Shown: positions 1-11,540, numbered from the stretch's first letter. The stretch: DNA of 64,000 bases from a bacterium (GCA_004298675.1 SCRI01000025.1:8211-72210), one strand, 5' to 3'. The notes: generated from the letters alone by a model not told the origin. Translations and numbers: made by a program.

Positions 1-1271
1 ACCACTGCCGTCGTGTAGCGGGTGAAGTAGCGTTTCGCCGCTGCTTGCAGCTGCGCGGGTGTGACGCGGGAGATCGCGGCGAGCAGCCGCTCTTCGTAGT
101 CGGCGCCCGCGCCCTCACGCGCGAAGTTCCCCGCCAGCCACGAGCGATCGGCTAGCGTCGCACTCTCGAAGAGCAGATTACCGCGAGCCTGCGCCTTCGC
201 CAGGCCCAGCTCCACCTGCGTCAGGGGCCCTGCCGCCAGCGTATCGACAACCGACGCCACGGTTCGCACCGCCAGCGCCGGATCGCCGCCGGCGCCGTTG
301 GCGTACACGATCACCGCGGAGGGCACGGTATCGTAAAAATAGAGGCTCCCCACCGGCATCTCCGCGGCCGTCGGCGTCGGCACGAGCGGCGGCGCCAAAC
401 CGCGCCCGACGGCGTGGCCGATGAGCGACTCCAGAACGAAAACCGGCGCAAAGTCCGGCGCTCCCGGCGCGGGGGCATCGTAACCTAAGACGATCCACGT
501 CGCCGCAATGTCGCGATGGGTGACGATCTCACGCGAGCTCGCCTTGACCGGAAGCTGACTGGACACCACCACCCAGCCGGCATGGCGATCGGGAAGCGCC
601 GCCGCAACGGTACGCTCCGCCTCCTGCAGCCCCGGAGCCGCTGCGCCGGCGCCCACGATGATCGCGCCGCCCGCCACGTAGTTCTCGCGAAAAAAATCCG
701 CCGCGTCGACAGGCGTAATCTGGGCGATGGCGGGGGCGCTGCCCCAGGCGGGGAGAGCGGCGCTGGTCTTGGCCAAATACACGCTTCTGACCATTTGAGC
801 GCCGACACCCAGCCCGTCCCTGCTGGCCGCCAGCGCGCGCTGCGTAACGTAAGCCGCGGCGCGCTCGAGTGCGGGAGCGCCGAAGTCGGGATGGGTGAGC
901 GCGGAGGCGAAAAGCACGGCGACCGCCGCGAAGTTACTGGGCGCGGCCTCGAGATAGAAGTGCGTCTCCTGCCCTTCCACCGTATACGTGATGGAGCCGC
1001 CGCTGAGCGCCGCAGCCAACTCCAGCGGAGTTCCGTGAACGGGTGTCTCGAGCAGCGCTTGAGCCACCACCGCCGCCAAACCAGAGCGATTACGCGGTTG
1101 GCGATCCAATCCCGCCGGGACGAAGACCTGCATTGCCGTCACCGGAGCGCTCTCCGACGTGAGGTCGATGATGCGCGGCGCCGCAACCGCAAGCGCTGCC
1201 GCGGCATCCGCGGGCGGCGCCGGCAACAGGCCCGCCGCTGCCAACGCGACGGCGAGCAGCCACGCCTTCAT
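1..1271 (-). CDS. M16-fold protein, second of tandem pair (3' end outside window)
   Basis: Secreted or periplasmic protein of the M16 (insulinase/pitrilysin) fold, cut by the window edge after about 423 codons. The N-terminus is a signal peptide (hydrophobic stretch followed by ADA). The middle shows the usual M16 two-lobe pattern, but where catalytic members have HxxEH after a GLAH segment this protein reads GLAAVVAQA, so no zinc site is visible. The ATG overlaps the TGA of the preceding M16 gene by 4 bp (ATGA), which implies translational coupling and a heterodimer. Family and secretion are read from the sequence; lack of peptidase activity is inferred. Confidence 0.8.
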   Translation of the reverse strand, partial: MKAWLLAVALAAAGLLPAPPADAAAALAVAAPRIIDLTSESAPVTAMQVFVPAGLDRQPRNRSGLAAVVAQALLETPVHGTPLELAAALSGGSITYTVEGQETHFYLEAAPSNFAAVAVLFASALTHPDFGAPALERAAAYVTQRALAASRDGLGVGAQMVRSVYLAKTSAALPAWGSAPAIAQITPVDAADFFRENYVAGGAIIVGAGAAAPGLQEAERTVAAALPDRHAGWVVVSSQLPVKASSREIVTHRDIAATWIVLGYDAPAPGAPDFAPVFVLESLIGHAVGRGLAPPLVPTPTAAEMPVGSLYFYDTVPSAVIVYANGAGGDPALAVRTVASVVDTLAAGPLTQVELGLAKAQARGNLLFESATLADRSWLAGNFAREGAGADYEERLLAAISRVTPAQLQAAAKRYFTRYTTAV

Positions 1272-2566
1272 CGCGCGCCGGCTCCGCTCGCCTGCGCCGG
1301 AGTCTGCGCCGACAGCGTCGCCACCGCCGGCACCGCGCGCAGATATTTGCGCGCGATCTCTGCCACGTACTCGGGCGTGAGCGAACGGGCCAACGTCAGG
1401 TACTCTCCTTGTTCGCCACCGTTGAGCGGCGCATATTCGGGCGATCCCTCGACAGCGTACCAGCCGAGATTGTCGGCCTGTGCCTGTACGCTCTGCAGAT
1501 CGCGCAGCACATGGTAGATATACTCCCGGCGCGCCGCTTCGAAGGCCTGCGTCTCCAGCGGCCGCTGCACGGCCGCGAGCGCGTGCTCCACCACGTCCCG
1601 AACCGCTGGTGAGGCGTCGCCCGTGACTTCCAACAGGAGAATCCCCGGGTCATGGAGTGTGATGAACTGACCGACGGCATCGGCATCCGGCACCTGCGCA
1701 CGCAACGCTCGCGAGATGGAGCCGTAGCGCCCACCCAGCAGATAGTCCGCGAGAAAATCCATCGCGGTCGCGGCGCGCTGATCCTCGATGGGCGGCCCTG
1801 CAAAGGCCATGCCGAAGGCCGGACCCGCCGCCGACTCCCCCTCGCTGTTGGGCGGCGCGGAGGCAGGGACCGAGATCAGCGCTGCCTCCGCCGGTACTCC
1901 CGCGGCCTGGCCTCCGAAGGCACGCATCACGGCGTCTCCCGCGGGAGCCCCGGTCACGACCGCAATCGTGTTCTCAGCGCGGAAGGCGCGCTTGGCAAAC
2001 GCAACCACTTCGGGATAGGTGATCGCGTCCAGTTGCTGCACCGCTGGAAGCGCCGCGTAGCGATCCGGGCCGCGCTCGAAGAGCGCACCGAAGAGTCGCG
2101 CACGCAGTTGCGCGTCGGGATCCGCGCCAGCAGCGGCGGCCTCCACGGCCACCGATTCCCGCGCGCGCTTGAAACCGTCCGGCGTCAGCGTAGGGCGGAC
2201 GTAATCGTAGAACGCCGCACGCGCGATCTCCGCCGCCGCCGCTGCCGGCACGACGGCCGTTATCTGCACCGCGTCAGGGAAGGTCGTGATCTGCAGGCGT
2301 CCGCCGACGTCTTGAACCAGCACCGCCAGAGGCTCGCGCCGGCCGGCGGAGGCGGCTACCGACTCGGCCGTAAGCTGCGCGAGCCCCGCTAGCGGCTCCG
2401 CGAAGCCCGCCGACGGTGCACGGAACCAGAGCTCGACAGCGCTCAAGCGCGCGGAACTCGCGCTCCGCACGATGGTGCGAGCGGGATGCTCGCCGGCGGC
2501 TGCTCCGGCAAGCGGAGCGGCCGCAACGGCCAACGCGAGTACGGCGGAACACAGGCGGCAGATCAT
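1268..2566 (-). CDS. M16-fold protein, first of tandem pair
   Basis: A 432-residue M16-family protein. I chose the internal ATG because it starts a clean signal peptide (MICRLCSAVLALAVAAA, then AGAAAG); the upstream open frame is arginine/proline-rich and overlaps ftsH. The zinc motif position reads GLAQLTAE instead of GLAHLLEH, so the metal ligands are missing. In known heterodimeric M16 enzymes one subunit keeps the motif; here neither gene shows it. It begins 10 bp after the ftsH stop, so the pair is probably co-transcribed with ftsH. It may be a chaperone-like or binding protein in the envelope rather than a protease. Confidence 0.8.
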   Translation of the reverse strand: MICRLCSAVLALAVAAAPLAGAAAGEHPARTIVRSASSARLSAVELWFRAPSAGFAEPLAGLAQLTAESVAASAGRREPLAVLVQDVGGRLQITTFPDAVQITAVVPAAAAAEIARAAFYDYVRPTLTPDGFKRARESVAVEAAAAGADPDAQLRARLFGALFERGPDRYAALPAVQQLDAITYPEVVAFAKRAFRAENTIAVVTGAPAGDAVMRAFGGQAAGVPAEAALISVPASAPPNSEGESAAGPAFGMAFAGPPIEDQRAATAMDFLADYLLGGRYGSISRALRAQVPDADAVGQFITLHDPGILLLEVTGDASPAVRDVVEHALAAVQRPLETQAFEAARREYIYHVLRDLQSVQAQADNLGWYAVEGSPEYAPLNGGEQGEYLTLARSLTPEYVAEIARKYLRAVPAVATLSAQTPAQASGAGAR

Positions 2567-2576
2567 CCTGCCGGCG

Positions 2577-4493
<1,917 letters not shown>

Positions 4494-4595
4494 CGCGTTT
4501 AACCATTGGCGGGTCGGCCGATGCGCGGCCGGAGCCCGTTCCTTTCTGAGCCGTTCCGGCAGGACACGGGCGTGCCTGCGGGGGACGCTAGCTTC

Positions 4596-5192
4596 CTAAT
4601 CCCGGTATACCCATGGGTGGAGTCGAGCGAGGTACGGGAGGTGGCGGTACGATTCCTGGTAATCCAGACCGTACCCTACAACGAATTCATCCGGGGCCTC
4701 CATTCCCACGTACTCCACCGGCACTTCCACGCAACGGTGGTATGGCTTGTCCAGGAGGGCGCAGGCGGCAAGCGATGCCGGTCCCCTGCCGCCGAAGACC
4801 GCGCGCAGATAGTGCAGGGTATGGCCGTTGTCGACGATGTCCTCCACGATCAAGACGTGGCGCCCCTCCAAGCTCTCCGAGGTGTCTTTCAAGAGCCGGA
4901 CCTCTCCCGAAGAGCGCCGGGCGTTGCCGTACGACGAGACGGCGATGAAGTCGAGCGTGATCTGGTCGGGTGCCATGCCGGCCCGCTGGAGCGCTCGCGC
5001 CAAGTCGGCGGTGAAGAACAGCGCGCCCTTGAGCACGCCGACCACCAGAACCTTGCGGTCGCGATAGTCGGTTGCGATGCGCGCGGCCAGACGGTCTGTG
5101 GCCATACGAATCGCCTGATCGTCGAAGACGACCGCCGCGATGCCTTCGGGAAGCGTCGTTTCAGTTTCGGTCCGGTTCACTATCCTCACCAT
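4596..5192 (-). CDS. hpt: Hypoxanthine phosphoribosyltransferase
   Basis: Purine salvage enzyme joining hypoxanthine or guanine to PRPP. It has 198 residues, slightly longer than typical bacterial Hpt. The PRPP-binding motif VEDIVDNGHT is at 116-125 and the flexible-loop SSYG at 86-89. The start overlaps the tilS 3' end by 32 bp. The tilS-hpt-ftsH order is a widely conserved bacterial arrangement, which supports all three calls. About 100 bp separate it from ftsH, so ftsH could also have its own promoter, but I find no convincing hexamers there. Confidence 0.95.
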   Translation of the reverse strand: MVRIVNRTETETTLPEGIAAVVFDDQAIRMATDRLAARIATDYRDRKVLVVGVLKGALFFTADLARALQRAGMAPDQITLDFIAVSSYGNARRSSGEVRLLKDTSESLEGRHVLIVEDIVDNGHTLHYLRAVFGGRGPASLAACALLDKPYHRCVEVPVEYVGMEAPDEFVVGYGLDYQESYRHLPYLARLHPWVYRD

Positions 5193-6141
5193 CGGTCGTG
5201 ACGCGCCGTTCGAGCATGCCGGCGCCGATCACCACTTCTTCACCTTTGCGAACGAAGAATCGTCCGCGCCGCCCTTGGGCGGCGGCCTCAGCCAGCCGGT
5301 CGAGATGCTCGAAGGCCAGGTCACGGCCACCCAGCCACAAGCGCAAAACGCGCCGTAGCAACGGGCGTGGAAGCTCGCCGATCCGCTCGTCCAGCCCCCC
5401 CTCTTCCGCCGCCGACAGGCTCAACGCCTCCGCGGCGCGCTCGTCGAGATAGGCGTCCTCCTCACGGGCCAGGTGCGCCAAGCGAGCGATGGCCTGGTCA
5501 GCCGAGGGTTCCACCTCACGTAGATGCTGCAGCAGCACACGGAGGCGGTTGCGCCGGTAGCGGGCGTCGGCGTTGGTCTCGTCCAGTGCGTACGGCAGCC
5601 CATGGGCATGGCAATAGGCCCGCAGCTCGCCGTGCCCACGCCCCAGCAGGGGCCGCAACAGCACCAAGCCGCTACCCATGGGCCGCTGCTGCGGCATCCC
5701 GGCCAGGCCGCGCAATCCGGTACCGCGCACCAGCGCCAGCAGCACCGTTTCCACCTGATCTTCCAGGGTATGCGCAGTGGCGATCGCCGTACAGCCCCGC
5801 GCCAGCGCCATCGTCGCCAGCGCGTCGTAGCGGCCGGCACGCAGCGTCGCCTCGTCACCAGCCGGCCCTTGCAGCACCGTGCTCTGGAACGGCAGGCCCA
5901 AGCGCGAGGCCACGCCCAGGGCCACCCCTTCGTCCCGCTCCGCCGCCGCCCGCAGCGCGTGGTTCACGTGCAATACCACCAGCGGGAGGCCAGATACACG
6001 GGCCGTCGCGGCAGCCGCAGCCGTCAGCGCCACGGAATCCGGTCCACCGCTGCAGGCCAAGGCGACGCCGCCTGGGGGCGTAGCCGCCAGCGCCTCGGCC
6101 AGGCCATGCTCCAACTCCTCGAACGGCTTGGCTCCCCTCAT
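5161..6141 (-). CDS. tilS: tRNA(Ile)-lysidine synthase
   Basis: N-type ATP pyrophosphatase that converts C34 of the CAU-anticodon tRNA-Ile to lysidine, so that it reads AUA. The P-loop-like SGGPDS is at residues 31-36, and HVNHALR follows near 58, both diagnostic. At 326 residues it is on the short side; the C-terminal substrate-recognition region is reduced compared with E. coli TilS (about 430), as in many non-proteobacterial forms. The ATG overlaps the smpB stop by 4 bp. Confidence 0.94.
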   Translation of the reverse strand: MRGAKPFEELEHGLAEALAATPPGGVALACSGGPDSVALTAAAAATARVSGLPLVVLHVNHALRAAAERDEGVALGVASRLGLPFQSTVLQGPAGDEATLRAGRYDALATMALARGCTAIATAHTLEDQVETVLLALVRGTGLRGLAGMPQQRPMGSGLVLLRPLLGRGHGELRAYCHAHGLPYALDETNADARYRRNRLRVLLQHLREVEPSADQAIARLAHLAREEDAYLDERAAEALSLSAAEEGGLDERIGELPRPLLRRVLRLWLGGRDLAFEHLDRLAEAAAQGRRGRFFVRKGEEVVIGAGMLERRVTTDGEDSEPDRN

Positions 6142-6635
6142 CGCCGGGCCCGCTCCAGCTCCCGGCGCGCCTCGCGCTCCCGCACGCTCTCGCGCTTGTC
6201 GTGCAGCTTCTTGCCCCGCGCCACACCCAGCGCGATCTTCGCCCGCCCGCGCGACCAGAAGAGACGCAACGGGACGATCGTGAGCCCCTTTTCCTGCGTC
6301 TTGGCGATCAAACGTTTGATCTCGGCGGCATGCAGCAGCAGCTTACGCGGCCGCAGCGGCTCGTGCGGCTCGATGCGGCCCGGATCGTACGGCGCGATAT
6401 GCATCCCTACCAGCCACACCTCGCCGCTGCGCACCCGCGCGTAGGCTTCAGCCAGCGAGCCGCCGCCGCGGCGCAGGCTCTTGACCTCCGTGCCCTGCAG
6501 CACTAAACCGGCATCCACGGTCTCCAAGATCTCGAATTCATGGCGAGCGCGACGATTGTCGATGGCGGGCGAGCCGGTGCCTTTGGCCTCCGCCTCGGCC
6601 TTGGCGGCGAGCCGTTGCTGCTTGTTCTTCGTCAC
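6138..6635 (-). CDS. smpB: SsrA-binding protein SmpB
   Basis: Partner of tmRNA in trans-translation, rescuing stalled ribosomes. It has 165 residues: a basic N-terminus, the conserved core (NRRARHEFEILETVDAG, then GTEVKSLR) and a basic C-terminal tail (KKLHDKRE and following) that enters the empty mRNA channel. The tmRNA gene itself is not in this window. It overlaps tilS by 4 bp and starts 6 bp after the thioesterase stop codon, so the run from the phosphoesterase gene to ftsH looks like one long transcription unit. Confidence 0.96.
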   Translation of the reverse strand: MTKNKQQRLAAKAEAEAKGTGSPAIDNRRARHEFEILETVDAGLVLQGTEVKSLRRGGGSLAEAYARVRSGEVWLVGMHIAPYDPGRIEPHEPLRPRKLLLHAAEIKRLIAKTQEKGLTIVPLRLFWSRGRAKIALGVARGKKLHDKRESVREREARRELERARR

Positions 6636-6641
6636 GTTAGT

Positions 6642-7052
6642 CTACGAAAGACCCTTGTCGACGAACTTGCCGCTGGCCTCGCAGAGCAGCGTGCCTTCGG
6701 CATCGCACAGCGTCGACTCGACGGTCAGTACGTGACGCCTGCGCTCGGTGATGCGGCCACGCAACTCCAGCGGCGCGTCGACGGGGGCTGGCTTGCGGAA
6801 GCGCACGTTGACGCTGGCGGTCATGCCGCTTGCCCCCGCGCGCAGCGCGGCATGGGCCATAGCCTCGTCCAGCAGGGTCATGACGATGCCGCCGTGCAGG
6901 ATCCCGCGCCAGCCTTGGAACTGCATGGGGATGCTCACGCGCGCGTGCACGCCGTCGTCACCGTCAGGTTCGAAGCGCAGGTGCAGACCGATGGGGTTGT
7001 CGGAGCCGCATGCAAAACAGGTGCCGTCGTCGACCGGCGCTAGATCACTCAT
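6642..7052 (-). CDS. PaaI-type hotdog-fold thioesterase
   Basis: Predicted acyl-CoA thioesterase of 136 residues. The N-terminus CFACGSDNPIGL and the HGGIVMTLLDEAM helix are typical of the PaaI/YbgC-like hotdog family, where the GG and the acidic residue of the long helix form the active site at the dimer interface. The start is the ATG that overlaps the end of the TPR lipoprotein gene by 8 bp; the longer open frame upstream lies inside that gene. The substrate cannot be read from sequence. Confidence 0.85.
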   Translation of the reverse strand: MSDLAPVDDGTCFACGSDNPIGLHLRFEPDGDDGVHARVSIPMQFQGWRGILHGGIVMTLLDEAMAHAALRAGASGMTASVNVRFRKPAPVDAPLELRGRITERRRHVLTVESTLCDAEGTLLCEASGKFVDKGLS

Positions 7053-7884
7053 TAGCGCCCCCTTCGCGCCGCACCCGGCGCGCATCCTCGACGCGGCCTT
7101 GATCCTCCAGCGCGCGCGCCAGCAGCGCGCGCCCGTAGCGGCCACCCTCACCAACGCCGTGGGGGTCGAGCTCGAGGCAGCGCTCTAAGAAACGCACGGC
7201 TGCGGCGCCATGACCGCCCGCCAGCGCGGCTTCACCCAAAAGGTAATAGGCGTCGGCATAGCCCGGCAAGCTATTGGTCACGTCGATCAAAGCCGCCAGC
7301 GCGCGCACGGGCTGACGCAAGACCCGCAACTCGAGCTGCGCCAGGTATTCGCCGGCCAACGGATCGCGCGGTTCGATACGCAGGGCCTGCGTCAACTCGC
7401 CCTTGGCCTCCGCCGCGCGGTGGAGGTCGAAGGCGAGTATCGCCAACCCCACGTGGGCAGCGGCCGCATGCGGGTCCAGAGCCGCGGCGCGCAGGAACGC
7501 GGCGCGGGCACGCGCCCGCAGATCGAGGCCGGCGCGCGTGGGAAGCAGCTCCGCGAATCCCGCCAGGGCGCTGGCGGAGGCATCGGCCGGTACCTGCGCG
7601 GCTCGCTGCTCCAGCTCGTCAACCAGCGCCGGAACGGCGTGGCCGGCGCGCACCGCGGCGGCCGCGTAGAATGCGTCGGCCAGGGCGTCACCGGGACGCG
7701 CGGCGTGGGCGGCGTCAAATTCGTCCCGCGCCCGTCCAAACGCGCGGGCGTAGAAGTCGTGCAGCCCCGCGTCCATCGCGCTCGTATAGTCGGCAGCGCG
7801 ATCGGCACCCGCGGCGGCCGCGCCGGCTGCGCTGCACGCGGCCAGCATCAAGCTCAGCGCGGCGGCGCGCCACGCGGCGCGCAT
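7045..7884 (-). CDS. TPR-repeat lipoprotein
   Basis: A 279-residue lipoprotein with a short signal peptide and lipobox LAAC (acylated Cys17), then alanine-rich helical repeats with tetratricopeptide character (for example the segments around FYARAFGRARDEFDAAH and AYYLLGEAALAGGHGAAAVRF). Such proteins scaffold envelope complexes; no specific partner is visible. The ATG shares one base with the phosphoesterase stop (TGATG), and the stop overlaps the thioesterase gene by 8 bp, so translation is coupled on both sides. Confidence 0.8.
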   Translation of the reverse strand: MRAAWRAAALSLMLAACSAAGAAAAGADRAADYTSAMDAGLHDFYARAFGRARDEFDAAHAARPGDALADAFYAAAAVRAGHAVPALVDELEQRAAQVPADASASALAGFAELLPTRAGLDLRARARAAFLRAAALDPHAAAAHVGLAILAFDLHRAAEAKGELTQALRIEPRDPLAGEYLAQLELRVLRQPVRALAALIDVTNSLPGYADAYYLLGEAALAGGHGAAAVRFLERCLELDPHGVGEGGRYGRALLARALEDQGRVEDARRVRREGGANE

Positions 7885-8609
7885 CACCGGCCGAGCGTAA
7901 GGCGCTGAGCCAACTGCTCCGGCAAGCTGCAGGCATGGATCTTGCGCTGAACGCGCTCGATCTCGTACGGCACGCGCAGCACGCGCACCAGCCTCAGCTC
8001 CGGCTCGTAGAAGCCGAACGAGGCGGCCGGATTGAAGTCTCTGGGCTGGCCGACGCTGCCCACGTTGACGATGTAGCGGCACTCCGGGTCGAGCACGATC
8101 TCGCCGCCCTGCGTGAGCGATTGATGCGTGATCCGGCCCTGTGCATTCAGCACGTAGCACTCCGCGATGTGCGAGTGACCGATGAAGATCAGCGGCGCGT
8201 CGCTGGCGCCGAAGGCTCGCGCCGCCGCCGCGTCGTCGAGAATGTATTCGAAATAGCGCTCCGGCGAGCCGTGCACCATGAGAAAGTCGCCGACGCGCAT
8301 CTCGTAATCGAGCGATCCCAGCCAACGGCGCGTCTCGTCGTCGATGACGCCTTGCGTCCAAACGATCGCGCGACGCGCGATGGGGTTGAAATACTCGACG
8401 CCGAAGTTGTCGATGGCCGCCACGTCGTGGTTGCCGAGCACGCAGCGCGTGTCACGTTCGCGCAGCAGCCGCGCGCACTCGTTCGGATTGGGACCATAAC
8501 CGACGACGTCTCCTAGACAGAGGACGTCGTCGTCCGCGCGTAACTCGGCGCAACACGCCTCGAGCGCCTCGAGGTTCCCGTGAATGTCCGAGAGGATGGC
8601 GTATCGCAC
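7884..8609 (-). CDS. YfcE/MJ0936-like metallophosphoesterase
   Basis: Calcineurin-like phosphoesterase of 241 residues with the full set of metal motifs: SDIHGNLEAL at the N-terminus, GDVVGYGPNPNECA, LGNHD, and GHSH. The GYGPNPNE signature places it in the diadenosine-tetraphosphatase-like/YfcE-type branch that usually acts on small phosphodiesters; the substrate is unknown. It is followed by the TPR lipoprotein with a 1-bp overlap and preceded by moeA with a 15-bp gap. Confidence 0.88.
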   Translation of the reverse strand: MRYAILSDIHGNLEALEACCAELRADDDVLCLGDVVGYGPNPNECARLLRERDTRCVLGNHDVAAIDNFGVEYFNPIARRAIVWTQGVIDDETRRWLGSLDYEMRVGDFLMVHGSPERYFEYILDDAAAARAFGASDAPLIFIGHSHIAECYVLNAQGRITHQSLTQGGEIVLDPECRYIVNVGSVGQPRDFNPAASFGFYEPELRLVRVLRVPYEIERVQRKIHACSLPEQLAQRLTLGR

Positions 8610-8624
8610 CGCGGTGGCCTTCGC

Positions 8625-9875
8625 TCAGGGCAAGGGGTATACCTCGACGTGCTCCCCCGCAGCCAGCTCTCCGCGCTCTGGGGCCACGCGCACGTAGCCG
8701 TCGGCGCGTGCCAGCAGCGCAACGTGACTCGACCGCAGACGCAGCGGGCGCGCCACCGTTGCGGCACCGTCGCGCACGAGCGCAACGGGCACGAACCACG
8801 TCCAATCGCGCCGTCCGTGAATCGCCGTGGCGAGACGCGCGGTCAGCGGCGCCGGCACCGGCGCAGCGGCGCCGCAGAGCGCATCGATCAGCGGGCGCGC
8901 GACGGCTAGCAAAATAGTGACGGCGGAGGTAGGGTTCCCGGGCAGACCCACGATCGGCTTGCCCCCGGCGAGCGCGAACACGGTCGGCTTTCCGGGCTTC
9001 ACTTTGATGCCGTGGACGACGACGCCGGGCTCGCCCAGCGCCTCGAGCGCTCGCGGTGTGAGATCGCGCACGCCCACGCTCGATCCGCCGGTCAGCACCA
9101 CGGCGTCGCAACGCGTTAGCGCCTCACGCAACGCGTGCTCGAGCTCGCGCTCGTCGTCGCGCACGTGCGGCAACTGCAGCGCTCGCGCCCCCATGCGCTC
9201 CAACACGGCCCCGATCGCGTAGCGGTTGGAGTCGCGCACCTGTCCAACGCCCGGCTCGCTCGCCGGCGGGACCAACTCGTCGCCGGTCGAGAGCACGCCG
9301 ACCGTTGGACGCGTCAGCACCGCCACACGCTCCCAACCCAGCGTCGCCAGCAGACCCATGTCGACACCGCGCAGACGCCTGCCGCGGCCCAGCACGACCT
9401 CTCCGCGCGTGAGGTCCTCACCGGGCTGCGTCACGTACTCGCCCGCCCGTACGGACGCGCGCGCTTCGACGGCAGCGTCCCCCGCCGCGCGCGTCTCTTC
9501 CTGCGGAATGACGGCATCGCTACCCTCGGGCAGCACGCCGCCGGTGGGAATGCGCATCGCCTCGCCGCGTCCCAGCGGTTGCGGCGGCGGCAGGCCCATG
9601 CGGATCTCACCGGTCACGCGCAGGGTCACGGGCGTGCTCGCGAGATCGGCGGCGCGCACGGCGTATCCATCCATCATCGAGCGCGGATCCCGCGGGACGG
9701 CAGCCTCCGCGCGCGCATCGCGCGCCAGGACGCGTCCCACGCCGTCGGCCAAGGGAATCTCCTCGACGGAGCGCAGCGGCGGGCGCCACAGCGAGAGAAA
9801 TCGCGCTACCGCGGCCTCCGGCGCCGGCAGGCGCGCCGCGTCGAAACCGCGTTCGGGTAGGAGTGCATCGCTCAT
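8625..9875 (-). CDS. moeA: Molybdopterin molybdenumtransferase MoeA
   Basis: Inserts molybdate into adenylylated molybdopterin, the last common step of molybdenum-cofactor synthesis. It has 416 residues, normal length. Signatures are SMMDGYAVRAAD near residue 66, RIPTGG, STGDEL, TGGSSVG and VGLPGNP. It is the only cofactor-synthesis gene in the window and lies about 28 kb from narG, whose product needs this cofactor. It is divergent from serS; the 60-bp gap must hold promoters for both directions. Confidence 0.95.
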   Translation of the reverse strand: MSDALLPERGFDAARLPAPEAAVARFLSLWRPPLRSVEEIPLADGVGRVLARDARAEAAVPRDPRSMMDGYAVRAADLASTPVTLRVTGEIRMGLPPPQPLGRGEAMRIPTGGVLPEGSDAVIPQEETRAAGDAAVEARASVRAGEYVTQPGEDLTRGEVVLGRGRRLRGVDMGLLATLGWERVAVLTRPTVGVLSTGDELVPPASEPGVGQVRDSNRYAIGAVLERMGARALQLPHVRDDERELEHALREALTRCDAVVLTGGSSVGVRDLTPRALEALGEPGVVVHGIKVKPGKPTVFALAGGKPIVGLPGNPTSAVTILLAVARPLIDALCGAAAPVPAPLTARLATAIHGRRDWTWFVPVALVRDGAATVARPLRLRSSHVALLARADGYVRVAPERGELAAGEHVEVYPLP

Positions 9876-9935
9876 TGACGGTAAGAACGCCCTTTCTACT
9901 TCTAGCAGTTTCTTCCGGAAGGGCTCGATCCGTTC

Positions 9936-11210
9936 ATGCTCGATCGCACGTTACTCCGCCACGACCCCGAGGCGGTCCGCCGCTCGCTGCGCCGTCGCGG
10001 CCAGGACGAGAGCAGCGTCGACCGCCTCGTCGAGCTGGATCGCGCGGCGCGCGAAGCACAGACACGGTCGGACGCACTGAAAGCGGAGAAGAACGCGCTC
10101 TCCGCTACGATTGGAAAGGCCGCCGACAAGAAGGCGGCCGCCGCCGCGTTGCGGCCGCGGCTTGCGGCGATCGACGCGCAGATCGAAGCCTCCGACGCGG
10201 CCTGCGCCGCGGCGGGCGCAGAGATCGACGAGCGCATCCAACAGCTCCCCAATCTCCTAGCCACCGCCGTTCCCGACGGCTTGGACGAGAGCGCCAACGT
10301 TACCGTACGCACGTGGGGGACGCCACGCGCCTTCGATTTCGAACCGAAACCACACTGGGATCTCGGCGAGGCGCTGGGTATCCTCGACTTCGAGCGGGCC
10401 CGTAAACTGGCCGGCGCGCGCTTCGCTGTGTTCAGCGGCGACGGCGCGCGGCTGGAGCGCGCCATCACCGCGTTCTTCTTGGACCGCGCCGCCCGGGCCG
10501 GCTACCGTGAGATGGCGCCACCCATCATCGTCAACCGCGAAACCATGTGGTCGACCGGTCAGCTCACCAAGTTCAGCGATGACATGTTCCATCTCGACGA
10601 TTGGGATTTCTTCCTGATTCCAACGGCGGAGGTGCCGCTGACCGCGCTGCATCGCGACGAGATCCTCGACGGCGCGATACTGCCGGCGCGCTACACGGCC
10701 TATACGCCCTGCTTCCGCAAAGAGGCGGGCGCCGCTGGGCGCGACACGCGCGGACTGATCAGGCAACACCAGTTCGACAAGGTGGAACTGGTCTGGCTGA
10801 CGCTGCCCGAAGCGAGCTTCGACGCGCTCGAGCAACTTACCGCGGACGCCGAGCGGCTGCTCCAAGAGTTGGAGCTGCCGTTCCGTACCGTCGCGCTGTG
10901 CGGCGGCGACACGGGCTTCAACGCGGCGATGACCTACGATCTGGAGGTCTGGCTGCCCAGCCAAGGAGTCTATCGAGAGATCAGCTCTTGCAGCAACTGC
11001 ACGGACTTTCAAGCGCGGCGCGCGAGCATCCGCTTCCGGCGCGAGCCCAAAAGCAAGCCCGAGTTCGTGCACACCCTCAATGGCTCGGGTCTGGCGGTGG
11101 GGCGAACGCTCATCGCCGTCCTAGAAAACTACCAGCAAGCCGACGGAAGCATCCGCGTGCCCGCTGCACTGGTTCCTTACCTAGGCGGTCAGCGCACCAT
11201 CGGGGGCTAG
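9936..11210 (+). CDS. serS: Seryl-tRNA synthetase
   Basis: Class II aminoacyl-tRNA synthetase of 424 residues. The N-terminal long coiled-coil arm (about residues 28-100, rich in Ala, Lys and Glu) contacts the tRNA-Ser variable arm. Class II motif 2 is [20 protein letters not shown] and motif 3 is [20 protein letters not shown], both intact. A tRNA-Ser gene lies 8 kb downstream. The end is 15 bp from the convergent repressor gene. Confidence 0.97.
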   Translation: MLDRTLLRHDPEAVRRSLRRRGQDESSVDRLVELDRAAREAQTRSDALKAEKNALSATIGKAADKKAAAAALRPRLAAIDAQIEASDAACAAAGAEIDERIQQLPNLLATAVPDGLDESANVTVRTWGTPRAFDFEPKPHWDLGEALGILDFERARKLAGARFAVFSGDGARLERAITAFFLDRAARAGYREMAPPIIVNRETMWSTGQLTKFSDDMFHLDDWDFFLIPTAEVPLTALHRDEILDGAILPARYTAYTPCFRKEAGAAGRDTRGLIRQHQFDKVELVWLTLPEASFDALEQLTADAERLLQELELPFRTVALCGGDTGFNAAMTYDLEVWLPSQGVYREISSCSNCTDFQARRASIRFRREPKSKPEFVHTLNGSGLAVGRTLIAVLENYQQADGSIRVPAALVPYLGGQRTIGG

Positions 11211-11225
11211 CGCAGAGCCCACGCC

Positions 11226-11534
11226 TCACGCGAGCAGCTTGACGAACGTCTCCGTGAGGCGCTTGAGCTCGCGCTGGTTCACGCCGCCCTCGGCCTTCGG
11301 CCGAATGCACTCGGCCATGCTGTTGGCCATCAACTGCACGGTCGCACGCTCGAGCGCGGCCCGCGCCGCCGCCATCTGCTGCGCGATGGCGTGGCAGTCC
11401 CGCCGCTCCGCAATCATGCGCTGAATGGCACGGACCTGACCTTCAACGCGCCGCAGGCGCGCCGTCACGTCCTTGACGACCTCCTCCGGCACGCTCAGCG
11501 GGGCGCCGTCGTTCTCCCGACCTGCTGCAACCAT
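11226..11534 (-). CDS. CsoR/CstR-family transcriptional repressor
   Basis: Small all-helical repressor (DUF156, 102 residues). Relative to copper-sensing CsoR, the first and last ligand cysteines are present (C47, C76, spacing 29), but the position of the intervening histidine is Ser72. A Cys-Cys pair at this spacing without the His is the pattern of CstR, which senses persulfides rather than copper. I prefer ATG 11534 over the GTG two codons upstream, because a -10 box ends 6 nt before that ATG. It is divergent from the DUF2892-RND operon and probably represses both directions. Confidence 0.88.
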   Translation of the reverse strand: MVAAGRENDGAPLSVPEEVVKDVTARLRRVEGQVRAIQRMIAERRDCHAIAQQMAAARAALERATVQLMANSMAECIRPKAEGGVNQRELKRLTETFVKLLA

Positions 11535-11540
11535 GTCCAC

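Noticed and set aside
178-498. Arg/Ala-rich open frames on both strands throughout the window
   Set aside because: They overlap well-supported genes, have composition typical of shifted frames in high-GC DNA, and lack ribosome sites.
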